Assembly: GCF_025717045.1 (NCBI RefSeq)
Contig: NZ_JAOVZN010000006.1
Location: 148,267 to 212,266, forward strand
Direction of reading: 5' to 3'
DNA length: 64,000 nt
Origin: Flavobacterium sp. SH_e
GTDB lineage: Bacteria > Bacteroidota > Bacteroidia > Flavobacteriales > Flavobacteriaceae
In this document: in pieces, positions 6,976 to 15,692 of the stretch
Layout of the letters: each line of letters begins with the position of its first letter
Numbering within the stretch: the stretch's first letter is position 1
Notes under the pieces: generated by a model
Database searches by the model: none
What the model was told of the DNA's origin: nothing
Seen by the model: the letters and a program-made list of their open reading frames with translations, nothing else
Made by a program: the position numbers and the translations under genes

Positions 6976-9033
6976 TTACCAGATTTTAACTCGTTTCTCT
7001 GGTTCAACATACATTTTATCTCCTTTCTTAATATCGAAAGCTTTGTAGAAAGCATCCACATTCTGAATTGGCACATAGGCTCTGTACATTCCTGGAGAGT
7101 GCGGATCTGTTTTCACTTGATTTTTGATTGCTTCGTCTCTCGTTTTTGTTCTCCAAACTGTAGCCCAAGAAATAAAGAAACGCTGTTCCGGTGTAAATCC
7201 GTCAATTAATCCTGGATTTCCATGAGCTTTCAAATACAATTGTAATCCATCAAAAGCAGCATTGATTCCACCTAAATCTCCGATGTTTTCACCCAAAGTA
7301 AAATTACCATCAACGTGAATTCCTGGTAGAGGCTCAAGAGCACTGTATTGATTTGCTAAATCTGTTCCAAGAGCAGTGAATTGTTTCAAATCATCTTCTG
7401 TCCACCAGTCCACTAAATTTCCTTCTGCATTATAACGTGCACCAGAATCATCAAAACCGTGAGAAATCTCGTGACCAATTACCGCTCCAATTCCACCATA
7501 ATTAACCGCTTCGTCAGCTTGGTAATTGTAGAAAGGCGGCTGTAAAATTGCTGCTGGAAATACAATTTCGTTATAAGATGGGTTGTAATACGCATTTACC
7601 GTTTGAGGAGACATATGCCATTCTGTTTTATCAACAGGTTTAGACAATTTATCGATGCTTTTCTTAAAGTTCCATCTAGATACGTTTTTAGTGTTTTCAT
7701 AGTAGCTTCCTCCTTCTGCAACACTTTTAATCTCAAGCGCTGAATAATCTTTCCATTTATCAGGATATCCAACTTTAATCGTGATTTTATTCAGTTTCTC
7801 AATTGCTTTTGCCTTTGTGTCTTTAGACATCCAAGTTAAATTGTTAATACGATTTTGATAAGCCGTAATTACATTGTGAATCATGTCAACCGCTTTTGTT
7901 TTAGCTTCAGCAGGAAAAACTTTCTCCACATAAAGTTTTCCAAGAGCCTCACCAACTGTTCCGTTCACTACATTTAGCGCTCTTTCTTCAGCAGGAAGCT
8001 GTTTAATTGCACCTCTTAATGTTTTGCTGTAAAAATCAAAATTAGCTTGATCAATTGCTGTTGTCAATTTACTTGCTGCATTGTTTAATAGATCCCATTT
8101 TAGGTATTCTTTCCATTGTGCAACTTTGTTTTCTTTGAAAACAGTTTCTAAAGCTGTCATATATTTAGGCTCAGAAACGATTACAGTTTCTAATTTAGTG
8201 ATTCCTAAACCCGCAAAATATTCGTTCCATTTGATCGCTGGAGTTAATTTTTGAAGTTCAGCAATTGTCATTGGATTGTATTGCAAACGGCTGTCTCTTC
8301 TTTCAACTCTGTTTAATCTTGGTTTAGACAATTCTGTTTCTAAAGCTAAAATTTCAGCAGCACTTTGTTTCGCTTTTTCTGGAGATTCTCCAATAAACTG
8401 AAGCATTCTCGCAACATGCAATTCGTATTTTGCACGTTTTTCTTTAGAATCTTTATCATCAGAAGTGTAATAATCTTTATCTGAAAGTCCTAATTGGCTT
8501 GGTCCTAAATTTACAGAGTTTTTAGAACTGTCTTTATCATCAGCTCCAATGTAAATTCCAAAAAAGCCAGCGTTTCCTTCTTGTTCCATTTCAACCAAAT
8601 ATTTCTGAACATCCGCAATGTTTTTAATTGCGTCAATTTTTTTCAGATATGGTTTTAATGGTTCGATTCCTCTTTTATTTCTTCCGATAGAATCGAGATA
8701 AGTATTAAATAGGTTAACCGCTTTTCCTTGATCTGTATTTGATTTATACTTTGGATTTTTTGAAGCATCTTTTAAAACTGCCATTACATCTTTGTCAGTT
8801 TTTTTAATCAGCTCATTAAAACTTCCCCATGTCGTGCGATCACTTGGAATTTCTGTTTTTTCTAACCAAGTTCCGTTTACATATTTGAAAAAATCCTGAC
8901 TTGGGCTTATTTTCGTATCCATATAAGATACATTAATACCTGGCTCTTTTGGCGCTGTTTGAGCTTGAGCTGCAGTTATTGCAAACATTGCAGATATTGC
9001 ACCAAACACAGGTTTAGCAAATTGTTTTTTCAT
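6976..9033 (-). CDS. M13 family zinc metallopeptidase (PepO/neprilysin type)
   Basis: This is a secreted M13 endopeptidase of 685 residues, the usual length for the bacterial PepO-like group. A Sec signal peptide ends near MFAITAAQAQ. The zinc motif H521-E-I-S-H525 lies in VIGHEISHGFDD, and the third ligand and catalytic Asp lie in E582-N-I-G-D586. The NAYYNP motif that contacts substrate is also present upstream. The family cleaves peptides on the amino side of hydrophobic residues. With a signal peptide and no lipobox or membrane anchor, it should act in the periplasm or outside the cell. It is transcribed alone, with a TATGTTTG element 27 bases before the start. Confidence 0.96.
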   Translation of the reverse strand: MKKQFAKPVFGAISAMFAITAAQAQTAPKEPGINVSYMDTKISPSQDFFKYVNGTWLEKTEIPSDRTTWGSFNELIKKTDKDVMAVLKDASKNPKYKSNTDQGKAVNLFNTYLDSIGRNKRGIEPLKPYLKKIDAIKNIADVQKYLVEMEQEGNAGFFGIYIGADDKDSSKNSVNLGPSQLGLSDKDYYTSDDKDSKEKRAKYELHVARMLQFIGESPEKAKQSAAEILALETELSKPRLNRVERRDSRLQYNPMTIAELQKLTPAIKWNEYFAGLGITKLETVIVSEPKYMTALETVFKENKVAQWKEYLKWDLLNNAASKLTTAIDQANFDFYSKTLRGAIKQLPAEERALNVVNGTVGEALGKLYVEKVFPAEAKTKAVDMIHNVITAYQNRINNLTWMSKDTKAKAIEKLNKITIKVGYPDKWKDYSALEIKSVAEGGSYYENTKNVSRWNFKKSIDKLSKPVDKTEWHMSPQTVNAYYNPSYNEIVFPAAILQPPFYNYQADEAVNYGGIGAVIGHEISHGFDDSGARYNAEGNLVDWWTEDDLKQFTALGTDLANQYSALEPLPGIHVDGNFTLGENIGDLGGINAAFDGLQLYLKAHGNPGLIDGFTPEQRFFISWATVWRTKTRDEAIKNQVKTDPHSPGMYRAYVPIQNVDAFYKAFDIKKGDKMYVEPEKRVKIW

Positions 9034-9059
9034 AAAAAATTATAGTTTAAGGGAAAATA

Positions 9060-9067
9060 CAAACATA
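9060..9067 (-). promoter_or_regulatory. -7 promoter element (TATGTTTG) of the M13 peptidase
   Basis: The minus-strand sequence TATGTTTG fits TAnnTTTG and lies 27 bases before the start codon. The nearest upstream TTG is only 12 bases away, so the -33 element is uncertain. Confidence 0.4.
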
Positions 9068-9236
9068 TTGTTATTATTTCAAAAATTGTGTTAAAATTCT
9101 AACTGTAAAATCAAAAAGACAGATAAATTTCACAAATAGAATTTGAGCACTGGAATATATGTATACAGATACTCATAAAAGTTACAAAAGGCTGTTAAAA
9201 AAATAATTCAGTAAAGTTTTTAAAATCTGCTTTTTG

Positions 9237-9244
9237 TATTTTTG
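9237..9244 (+). promoter_or_regulatory. -7 promoter element (TATTTTTG) of the SCO1 gene
   Basis: TATTTTTG matches TAnnTTTG and ends 15 bases before the ATG at 9260. It covers a possible TTG start at 9242, so that longer start is unlikely. Confidence 0.45.
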
Positions 9245-9259
9245 CGCCAAATTATTTTT

Positions 9260-9925
9260 ATGAAATCGCTTTTATATAAATACCGCAAATTCTTTATTGT
9301 TTTAATAGTATTTTCGGTGGTTACGATATCTTTGTTTTACTCGGCTTTAAAACCAAAAAAGACACTTCCAATTTACAATCCGTCTGATGTAAATCCTGAA
9401 TTGGTTGACAGTACGATTCAATATAAAAGCAAATACCACACAATTGCCGATTTCTCTTTCATCAATCAAAACGGAGATACCATTACCCAGAAAAATTACG
9501 AAGGGAAAATCTATGTTGCCGATTTCTTTTTTACGACTTGCGGATCGATTTGCCCAAAAATGTCAACAAATTTGGTTGATGTACAAAAAGCAGTTTTAAA
9601 TAATCCAAAAGTAATGTTGCTTTCGCATACCGTTTTTCCAGAAGTTGACAGTGTTTCTGTTTTAAAAGCTTATGCAATTAAATATGGAGTTGTTGACAGC
9701 AAATGGAATTTGGTTACTGGCGATAAAAAAGAAATCTACACTATAGCCAGAAAATCGTATTTGGCTGTTAAATTAGGCAGACCAGATCAGCTTTATGATA
9801 TGGTTCATACAGAGAATTTTGTTTTGGTTGATCAAAAACGTCGCGTTAGAGGTTTTTATGATGGAACAAATAAAGAAGATATAAAACGTCTTTTAGAAGA
9901 CATCGAATTCCTTTCTCAAGAATAA
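9260..9925 (+). CDS. SCO1/SenC family copper-binding protein
   Basis: SCO proteins have a thioredoxin fold, bind copper, and help assemble the CuA centre of cytochrome c oxidase or act as thiol reductants. An N-terminal membrane anchor (about residues 10-28) places the domain in the periplasm. The copper ligands are visible as C94 and C98 in TTCGSICPKM and H183 in DMVHTENFVLVD. The 221-residue length is normal. The ATG at 9260 is preferred because an upstream TTG at 9242 lies inside the promoter element. No oxidase gene is nearby; the next genes encode ferrous-iron uptake. Confidence 0.94.
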   Translation: MKSLLYKYRKFFIVLIVFSVVTISLFYSALKPKKTLPIYNPSDVNPELVDSTIQYKSKYHTIADFSFINQNGDTITQKNYEGKIYVADFFFTTCGSICPKMSTNLVDVQKAVLNNPKVMLLSHTVFPEVDSVSVLKAYAIKYGVVDSKWNLVTGDKKEIYTIARKSYLAVKLGRPDQLYDMVHTENFVLVDQKRRVRGFYDGTNKEDIKRLLEDIEFLSQE

Positions 9926-9995
9926 AAACCCTTATTTTTAGAAACATTTAGCATTTGTGTAAGCATTAAATGCCCGTATATATATAATAATTACC

Positions 9996-10003
9996 TATTT
10001 TTG
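9996..10003 (+). promoter_or_regulatory. -7 promoter element (TATTTTTG) of the feo operon
   Basis: TATTTTTG matches TAnnTTTG, 25 bases before the feoA start. A TA-rich stretch just upstream (9978-9990, alternating TATATATA) could hold an iron-regulator site, but I cannot identify one with confidence. Confidence 0.4.
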
Positions 10004-10028
10004 CAATCTAAATTCAATCTAAATAAGC

Positions 10029-10268
10029 TTGCAAAATACAATACACACTCTGAAAAAAGGCGAAAAAGCCATTATCAAAGATTTTGATATCGAACTTATT
10101 CCACTTAAATTATTAGAAATGGGTTGTCTGCCTGGCAGCTTAGTTGAATTGCTACAAGTTGCTCCTTTTGGTGATCCTTTATATTTAGACATTAATGGTT
10201 CTCATGTTGCAATCCGAATTGAAACAGCTCGTGAAATTGAAGTAGAAATTATCAAAACCAATTTGTAA
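10029..10268 (+). CDS. feoA: FeoA, ferrous iron transport accessory protein
   Basis: FeoA is a small SH3-like cytoplasmic protein that supports FeoB. The 79-residue product carries the family pattern: a basic start, an LLEMGCLPGSLVELLQVAPFGDPL core and a C-terminal IRIETAREIEVEII strand. The start is a TTG codon at 10029, because the only in-frame ATG is inside the conserved core. The stop codon overlaps the feoB start by one base (TAATG), so translation of the two is coupled. Confidence 0.93.
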   Translation: MQNTIHTLKKGEKAIIKDFDIELIPLKLLEMGCLPGSLVELLQVAPFGDPLYLDINGSHVAIRIETAREIEVEIIKTNL

Positions 10269-12367
10269 TGAGTGTTCAGAATATCAATGTTGCCCTTATC
10301 GGAAATCCAAATACCGGAAAAACTTCAGTTTTTAATCAATTAACAGGTCTTAACCAGCAAGTCGGAAATTACCCTGGAATTACGGTTGAAAAGAAAATGG
10401 GTTTTTGCAAATTAACCCACAATATAAAAGCCAACATTCTGGATTTGCCTGGAACATACAGTTTGAACGCTAGTTCCATGGACGAAAGTGTGGTTATTGA
10501 ACTTCTATTAAATAAAAACGATAAATTATATCCAGATGTAGCGGTAGTGGTAACAGATGTCGAAAATCTAAAAAGAAACTTACTGATTTATACACAAATC
10601 AAAGATCTTGAAATTCCGACGATTTTGGTTATCAATATGTCTGATCGTATGGAGCGCAAGGGGATTTCTTTGGATATTCCGTATTTAGAAGAAAAGTTAA
10701 AAACGAAAATTGCTTTAGTAAGTTCAAGAAAAGGTTTAGGAATTGAAGAATTAAAAGAACTAATTGTCTCTTATAAAACCATTACACACGAACCATGCTT
10801 AAATGCATCAGTAATTGATCCTGAATATTTTCAAAAATTACAGCATGCTTTTCCAAACCAATTGATGTACAAATTGTGGCTTGTTATTACTCAAGATGTT
10901 AATTTTTCGAATTTAGATCGAAATGAAATCAGAAGCACTTTTACCAAATCACATTCTGAATTAAAGCGTTTACAGCAGAAAGAAACCATCAAAAGATATC
11001 AGTTTATCAATGATATTTTAAAAGAAGGTTTAAAAATTGACGCTTCGATGGCGAAAGACATCCGTGCCAAAATTGATCGAGTTCTAACGCATAAGATTTT
11101 TGGTTACGTTATTTTCTTTGCCATTTTATTTTTGATTTTCCAATCGATTTTCAGCTGGTCAACAATTCCTATGGATTTTATTGATAGTACATTTGCTTCT
11201 TTAAGCAGTTGGGTTGCAGAAGAATTGCCAAGCGGAATTTTAACAGATTTGCTTTCGCAGGGAATTATTCCAGGTATTGGCGGAGTTATTATTTTCATTC
11301 CGCAAATTGCTTTCTTGTTTTTATTTATTTCGATTTTGGAAGAAAGCGGTTATATGAGCCGTGTGGTTTTTTTAATGGATAAAATCATGCGTAAATTCGG
11401 GCTTTCAGGAAAAAGCGTTGTGCCATTGATTTCTGGAACAGCTTGTGCGATTCCAGCAATTATGGCAACTCGAAATATCGAAAACTGGAAAGAACGTTTA
11501 ATTACGATTTTAGTAACGCCTTTTACAACTTGTTCTGCAAGATTACCCGTTTATGCCATTATTATTTCACTTGTAATACCAAGCCAACGCATTTTTGGAG
11601 TTTTGAATCTTCAAGGATTAACGCTTATGGCACTTTATGTTTTAGGATTTTTTACCGCTATTTTATCGGCTTATATTTTAAATAAAGTTTTAAAACTAGA
11701 GTCTAAAACGTATTTCGTAGTTGAAATGCCAAGTTATAAAATGCCACTTTTCAAAAATGTTGGAATTAATGTGGTAGAGAAAACAAAAGCATTTATTGTT
11801 GGGGCGGGTAAAATCATCTTAGCAATATCTGTTATTTTATGGTTTTTAGCTTCTTACGGGCCTGGAAAAGAATTCAACGAAGCTGAAACTATTGTAAAAG
11901 AAAGATTTGCCAATACAACTTTGGATGAAACCCAATTTGAAAATGAAGTCAATTCTCAAAAGTTAGAAAATTCATATATCGGATTAATGGGAAGAGCTAT
12001 TGAGCCAGCAATTCAGCCTTTAGGTTACGATTGGAAAATCGGAATTGCTTTAATCAGTTCATTTGCTGCCCGTGAAGTTTTCGTTGGAACTCTTGCAACC
12101 ATTTACAGCGTTGGAGATACTGATAACGAATCGACCATAAAAAGTAAAATGCAAGCAGAGGTTCGTCCAGATACCGGAAAGAAAGTATTTGACTTTGCAA
12201 CAGGAATCTCTCTACTGTTATTTTATGCTTTTGCCATGCAATGCGCCAGTACATTGGCGATTACAAAAAAAGAAACCAATTCATGGAAATGGCCAGCAAT
12301 GCAGTTGGTTTTCATGAGCGGTCTCGCTTATTTTACCGCATTAATTGCGTATCAACTTTTAAAATAA
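10268..12367 (+). CDS. feoB: FeoB, ferrous iron transporter GTPase
   Basis: FeoB is the inner-membrane Fe(II) importer. The N-terminal G domain shows G1 at residues 12-20 (GNPNTGKTS), G3 as DLPGTYSL and G4 as NMSD. It is followed by a helical regulatory segment and, from about residue 280, the polytopic membrane region with two Gate-like motifs (SGTACAIPAIMATR and the later AAREVFVGTL). The 699-residue length is normal. It is cotranslated with feoA and followed after 6 bases by a tiny FeoB-associated membrane protein, so the operon is feoA-feoB-accessory. Confidence 0.98.
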   Translation: MSVQNINVALIGNPNTGKTSVFNQLTGLNQQVGNYPGITVEKKMGFCKLTHNIKANILDLPGTYSLNASSMDESVVIELLLNKNDKLYPDVAVVVTDVENLKRNLLIYTQIKDLEIPTILVINMSDRMERKGISLDIPYLEEKLKTKIALVSSRKGLGIEELKELIVSYKTITHEPCLNASVIDPEYFQKLQHAFPNQLMYKLWLVITQDVNFSNLDRNEIRSTFTKSHSELKRLQQKETIKRYQFINDILKEGLKIDASMAKDIRAKIDRVLTHKIFGYVIFFAILFLIFQSIFSWSTIPMDFIDSTFASLSSWVAEELPSGILTDLLSQGIIPGIGGVIIFIPQIAFLFLFISILEESGYMSRVVFLMDKIMRKFGLSGKSVVPLISGTACAIPAIMATRNIENWKERLITILVTPFTTCSARLPVYAIIISLVIPSQRIFGVLNLQGLTLMALYVLGFFTAILSAYILNKVLKLESKTYFVVEMPSYKMPLFKNVGINVVEKTKAFIVGAGKIILAISVILWFLASYGPGKEFNEAETIVKERFANTTLDETQFENEVNSQKLENSYIGLMGRAIEPAIQPLGYDWKIGIALISSFAAREVFVGTLATIYSVGDTDNESTIKSKMQAEVRPDTGKKVFDFATGISLLLFYAFAMQCASTLAITKKETNSWKWPAMQLVFMSGLAYFTALIAYQLLK

Positions 12368-12373
12368 AAACTT

Positions 12374-12499
12374 ATGTTTCAAGAAATTATAGCCTTTTCA
12401 ATATTAGGATTAGCTGTCGCTTTTTTGATTAAAAAGTTCTTTTTTAAATCGAAAAAGAAAAAAGATTGCGGCAATGGAACTGATTGTGGATGTTCATAA
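12374..12499 (+). CDS. FeoB-associated Cys-rich membrane protein (41 aa)
   Basis: This short ORF starts 6 bases after feoB. It encodes MFQEIIAFSILGLAVAFLIK, one membrane helix, followed by a Lys-rich stretch and a cysteine-rich end (DCGNGTDCGCS). Single-helix proteins with a basic stretch and terminal cysteines next to feoB form the FeoB_associated family. The cysteines may bind Fe(II) at the cytoplasmic mouth of FeoB, which is inference. The gene ends before a strong terminator. Confidence 0.88.
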   Translation: MFQEIIAFSILGLAVAFLIKKFFFKSKKKKDCGNGTDCGCS

Positions 12500-12535
12500 A
12501 GCAGGAACAAAGGAGTAAAGGTATATAGATATAAA

Positions 12536-12570
12536 GTAAAAAAGCTGTTCAAAATGAACAGCTTTTTTTT
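12536..12570 (+). terminator. Terminator of the feo operon
   Basis: The stem AAAAAGCTGTTC pairs with GAACAGCTTTTT across a 5-base loop and is followed by a T run. Confidence 0.9.
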
Positions 12571-12638
12571 ATGAGAAAAAATGTCTTATTGTGTTATTTT
12601 TAAAACCCAAAATAGCTTATTTGTATATTTTCTAAGGT

Positions 12639-12646
12639 TAGCTTTG
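12639..12646 (+). promoter_or_regulatory. -7 promoter element (TAGCTTTG)
   Basis: TAGCTTTG matches TAnnTTTG and lies 20 bases before the small ORF at 12667. A TTG at 12621-12623 lies 15 bases upstream. Its presence supports the small ORF being expressed. Confidence 0.45.
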
Positions 12647-12666
12647 TCTTTTAAAATTCATTTAAA

Positions 12667-12789
12667 ATGACACCAGAAGATAAAATGGAAATAATTCGGG
12701 ATAATCGAGTTGCCCGATTACTGTGGTTTACGTTAGGTTTTTTCTGCGCAACTGCTATCACTTACCTAGCAATGAAAGGTATTCATTAA
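12667..12789 (+). CDS. Small single-helix membrane protein (40 aa)
   Basis: The ORF encodes MTPEDKMEIIRDNRVARLLW followed by a hydrophobic helix of about 18 residues and the end AMKGIH. A charged cytoplasmic start plus one membrane helix is a plausible small membrane protein. It has its own promoter-like element and lies between the feo terminator and a palindromic repeat. The family and function are unknown to me. Confidence 0.55.
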   Translation: MTPEDKMEIIRDNRVARLLWFTLGFFCATAITYLAMKGIH

Positions 12790-12814
12790 TCCATTGCAGT
12801 TTTTAATAATGAAA

Positions 12815-12900
12815 TATTCCTCAAATATCAAATCCCGTAGGGATGAAATATTTATAGAAACATAGTAGATGCCAATAAAAAAGCCCCAGCGGGGCGATAC
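12815..12900. repeat. REP-like intergenic element with two palindromes
   Basis: The stretch contains ATCCCGTAGGGAT (12832-12844) and GCCCCAGCGGGGC (12883-12895), two GC-rich palindromes in an otherwise AT-rich gap. Near-identical pieces are familiar from intergenic regions of other Flavobacterium genomes, so this is probably a dispersed repeat. The second palindrome is preceded by a run of six A, so it could also terminate minus-strand transcription. Confidence 0.6.
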
Positions 12901-12925
12901 TAAAAACTGCGACTGCGACTGGATA

Positions 12926-13579
12926 CTATTTCAACCCTTCCCATTCCGCATAAAACTGAGCAAGGAAAGATTCCATAAAACGATGTCTTTCAGCCGCGAT
13001 TTCTTTTCCCTTCTCTGTATTCATTTTATCTTTAAGCAGTAAAAGCTTTTCGTAGAAATGATTAATGGTCGGAGCATTGTTCTTTTTATATTCCTCTTTT
13101 GTCATATTTGTAACTGGAGCAATTTCGGGATTGTATAAAGCTCTGTTCTTAAATCCTCCGTAATTAAAAGCTCTGGCAACACCTATGGCACCAATGGCAT
13201 CTAAACGATCGGCATCTTGTACAATATCTAATTCGACTGAAGAGAACTTTCTTTCGAAATTTCCTCCTTTATAAGAGATATTTTCAATGATATTAACAAC
13301 AGAAGTAATTATGTCCTCAGAAACATTTTCTGCTTCTAAAAACGTTCTTGCTGTTTTTGGCCCGATAGTTTCATCACCATTATGAAATTTACTATCGGCA
13401 ATATCATGCAATAAAGCCCCTAATTGCACAACCGTAAGATCGCACTTTGTTTCTTTCGCAATCAAAATTGCATTCTTATAAACGCGCTCAATATGAAACC
13501 AATCATGTCCGCCTTCGGCATCGTTTAATTTTTCTTTAACAAAAGCAATGGTTTTAATAATCAGTTGTGAATCGCTCAT
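12926..13579 (-). CDS. HD domain phosphohydrolase (YedJ-like)
   Basis: This is a metal-dependent phosphohydrolase of the HD superfamily. The motif residues are visible: H29 in HDWFHIERV, the H58-D59 pair in LLHDIADSKFH, and the late Asp in QDADRLDAIGAIG. The order GGHDWFH...LLHDIAD...DADRLDAIG fits the YedJ-like group, whose substrate is poorly defined (nucleotides or related phosphates). The ATG at 13579 is chosen over a start at 13639, because the longer version would read through a strong hairpin at 13608-13645 and adds a non-conserved stretch. It lies downstream of the desaturase gene, separated by terminator-like hairpins, so it is probably transcribed separately. Confidence 0.9.
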   Translation of the reverse strand: MSDSQLIIKTIAFVKEKLNDAEGGHDWFHIERVYKNAILIAKETKCDLTVVQLGALLHDIADSKFHNGDETIGPKTARTFLEAENVSEDIITSVVNIIENISYKGGNFERKFSSVELDIVQDADRLDAIGAIGVARAFNYGGFKNRALYNPEIAPVTNMTKEEYKKNNAPTINHFYEKLLLLKDKMNTEKGKEIAAERHRFMESFLAQFYAEWEGLK

Positions 13580-13607
13580 ATAGAGGTTTTTACAGTTTAT
13601 AAAAAAT

Positions 13608-13645
13608 GTTGATTGTTGAAGAAACAAAATCTTCAACAATCAACA
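13608..13645 (-). terminator. Strong hairpin terminator downstream of the desaturase
   Basis: A near-perfect stem of about 16 bp (TGTTGATTGTTGAAGA and its complement) has a 6-base loop. On the minus strand it is followed by a TTTTTT run. A second, smaller hairpin (AAAGCAAC/GTTGCTTT, 13656-13674) precedes it, giving tandem terminators between the desaturase and the HD gene. Confidence 0.8.
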
Positions 13646-13693
13646 AATATTTTTTAAAGCAACAATGTTGCTTTTTTAAATTTCAATCTAAAA

Positions 13694-13766
13694 ATTCCAA
13701 ATTCCAAATTCCAAATTCCAAATTCCAATCTGAAATCTGAAATCTGAAATCTGAAATCTGAAATCT
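13694..13766. repeat. Two adjacent heptanucleotide arrays
   Basis: Five perfect ATTCCAA units (13694-13728) are followed without a gap by five perfect TCTGAAA units (13729-13763) and a partial unit. Both arrays have the same 7-bp period. They lie just after the desaturase stop codon (minus strand). Confidence 0.9.
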
Positions 13767-13779
13767 ACATTCTAAAATT

Positions 13780-14775
13780 TTAAAGTCTCGCTGGTTCAAC
13801 CCATTTGAAGATATGCGATTCTTTTGGTATCACAATTCTTTCAGAGATTTTCGCCATACGAGCTGGCAATTTCATTAAATAGTCACGCGCTTTTTCAGCT
13901 TCATCACTTAGATTAGAAATTTTATCAATTTCCCATTTGTTGATCAGTTTCTGCATGATTTCAACATAATCGTTTGCTGTGTAAACTCCAATACGTTGTG
14001 CTGAATCTGAGAACTGTTCGAAAGCTGTGCTAATTTTTTGACCAGATTCTCTCAAGAAGTGAGCCGGCATAACGATTTTCTGTTTCATCATGTATTGAAA
14101 CGCCAACATCATTTCGCTTGGGTCTACTTGGAAAATTCTAGTTACAAATTCGCTATATGCATGATGGTGACGCATTTCATCACCTGCAATCATTTTACAC
14201 ATTTTAGACAATTTGTTATCGCCAAATTTCTTAGCTATCTGAGCCACCCTATTGTGCGAAACATAAGTTGCTAATTCCTGAAAACTAGTATATACAAAGT
14301 TTTTGTATGGGTCAGTTCCAGTTCCAATATCAAAACCGTCGTTGATCAAATGCTGTGTTGTCATTTCGATTTCACGCATGTTTACACGACCAGACAAATA
14401 CAAGTATTTATTTAAAAGATCACCGTGACGGTTTTCTTCACCAGTCCATTGTTTTACCCACTTAGCCCAGCCGTTTCCTTGACTTCCTTCTTGCTGATCT
14501 ATTCCTTCTACATCCATTAACCATGACTCATATGTAGGCAAAGCCTCTTCTGTGATGGTATCACCAACAAGCGTAACCCAGAAATCGTAAGGAAGTTCTT
14601 TAGCAATTTCGCGCAATTCTTTTACCTCTTCAAAGAAGTTTTCTCCTTGAGAATTTGGTAAGAAATCCGACGGCTGCCAAATTTTTTCCACTGGAATTAA
14701 ATACTGTTCAACGAAGCTATCCACGTTTTTTTCCAAAAACTGCATTACTTCTAATCTAATGTTTTTTATAGACAT
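13780..14775 (-). CDS. Acyl-ACP desaturase (diiron, soluble type)
   Basis: This ferritin-like diiron enzyme introduces a double bond into acyl chains bound to acyl carrier protein. The iron-binding motifs are visible as E113-E-N-R-H117 (in TGEENRHGD) and D199-E-M-R-H203 (in GDEMRHH). The 331-residue length fits the stearoyl-ACP desaturase family, which is soluble and cytoplasmic. The gene follows an acyltransferase gene by 45 bases on the same strand, so fatty-acid desaturation and phospholipid acylation are probably expressed together. Confidence 0.96.
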   Translation of the reverse strand: MSIKNIRLEVMQFLEKNVDSFVEQYLIPVEKIWQPSDFLPNSQGENFFEEVKELREIAKELPYDFWVTLVGDTITEEALPTYESWLMDVEGIDQQEGSQGNGWAKWVKQWTGEENRHGDLLNKYLYLSGRVNMREIEMTTQHLINDGFDIGTGTDPYKNFVYTSFQELATYVSHNRVAQIAKKFGDNKLSKMCKMIAGDEMRHHHAYSEFVTRIFQVDPSEMMLAFQYMMKQKIVMPAHFLRESGQKISTAFEQFSDSAQRIGVYTANDYVEIMQKLINKWEIDKISNLSDEAEKARDYLMKLPARMAKISERIVIPKESHIFKWVEPARL

Positions 14776-14820
14776 TACTTATTATAGATTTGGGTTTTAC
14801 ATTTTAGCTCGGACTAAAAC

Positions 14821-15567
14821 TTAAACCTGTTTATACTCATTTATTCCTTCTTTAACTGCTTTTTCAGTAATCTCCATCAGCTCTTCAAATTTATAATCTT
14901 TGACAGCCAAAGCTTTATGAGCTGTAAACTTCAGATGATTTCCTAAACCAACAGGAAAAAAACCAAATTTTACCATTTTCCAAGAATTATTGATACTCAC
15001 GGGTACAACGTATGCAGATGGTGCATATTTGCATAAAATTTTTAAACCGCTTTGCGCAAATTCTTTTGGTACTCCTGTCTTACTTCTTGTTCCTTCTGGG
15101 AAAATAACGGCAGATCTTGTGTTTTTTTCGATATATTCAGACAAGCCTTTGATAACTGGTATCGCTTGTTTAGGGTCTTTTCGGTCAATTAGGACAGATC
15201 CTCCGTATTTCAAATTATAAGAAACACTCGGAATTCCGCTTCCTAACTCCTTCTTACTTACAAATTTACAATGAAAACGTCTAAAATACCAAATCATTGC
15301 CACGATATCGTACATACTTTGGTGATTTGCCACAAAAATGATTGGCGCACCCTTCGGAACCGTGTCTACGCCTTCAATTGTGTATCTTGTTCCCACAAGA
15401 TTCGTACATTTTAAAAGGCAGAAATTTAAATAATCAACACTTTTTTTGTGAGCCTGGTAACCAAAAACATTTAAACAAATCCACTGAATTGGATGAAAAA
15501 CAGCCAAACATAAACCAAATAATAAATAATAAATTACCGATATTGGATAAGAAATAATTTTTTCCAT
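14821..15567 (-). CDS. Lysophospholipid acyltransferase (PlsC family)
   Basis: The protein transfers an acyl group to lysophosphatidic acid or a related lipid. The HX4D catalytic motif is NHQSMYD and the glycerol-phosphate motif is FPEGTRS. A hydrophobic N-terminal stretch (about residues 8-30) anchors it to the inner membrane. The 248-residue length is normal. It is the first gene of an operon with the acyl-ACP desaturase. A second PlsC-type gene lies at 63172-63912, so the two may use different substrates. Confidence 0.93.
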   Translation of the reverse strand: MEKIISYPISVIYYLLFGLCLAVFHPIQWICLNVFGYQAHKKSVDYLNFCLLKCTNLVGTRYTIEGVDTVPKGAPIIFVANHQSMYDIVAMIWYFRRFHCKFVSKKELGSGIPSVSYNLKYGGSVLIDRKDPKQAIPVIKGLSEYIEKNTRSAVIFPEGTRSKTGVPKEFAQSGLKILCKYAPSAYVVPVSINNSWKMVKFGFFPVGLGNHLKFTAHKALAVKDYKFEELMEITEKAVKEGINEYKQV

Positions 15568-15585
15568 GCTTCAAAAATTAATGCG

Positions 15586-15593
15586 CAAAAGTA
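15586..15593 (-). promoter_or_regulatory. -7 promoter element (TACTTTTG) of the acyltransferase-desaturase operon
   Basis: The minus-strand sequence TACTTTTG fits TAnnTTTG and lies 19 bases before the start codon at 15567. Confidence 0.42.
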
Positions 15594-15653
15594 GTAAATA
15601 AATTTTTAGACTTATTAAAATTGAAAACAATAACTGTTTTTATGGTTTAATTG

Positions 15654-15661
15654 TACCTTTG
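15654..15661 (+). promoter_or_regulatory. -7 promoter element (TACCTTTG) of rnpA
   Basis: TACCTTTG fits TAnnTTTG and lies 31 bases before the rnpA start. A clear upstream TTG at the usual spacing is missing. Confidence 0.42.
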
Positions 15662-15692
15662 CACTAGAATTTGCAAATTTTTTCTGAATTAA

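Noticed and set aside
13580..13639. Longer start of the HD hydrolase at 13639
   Set aside because: It would include the 16-bp terminator hairpin as coding sequence and lacks family similarity.
13694..13766. Heptad arrays as a possible CRISPR or origin iteron
   Set aside because: There are no spacers, the unit is only 7 bp, and no replication or cas gene is near.
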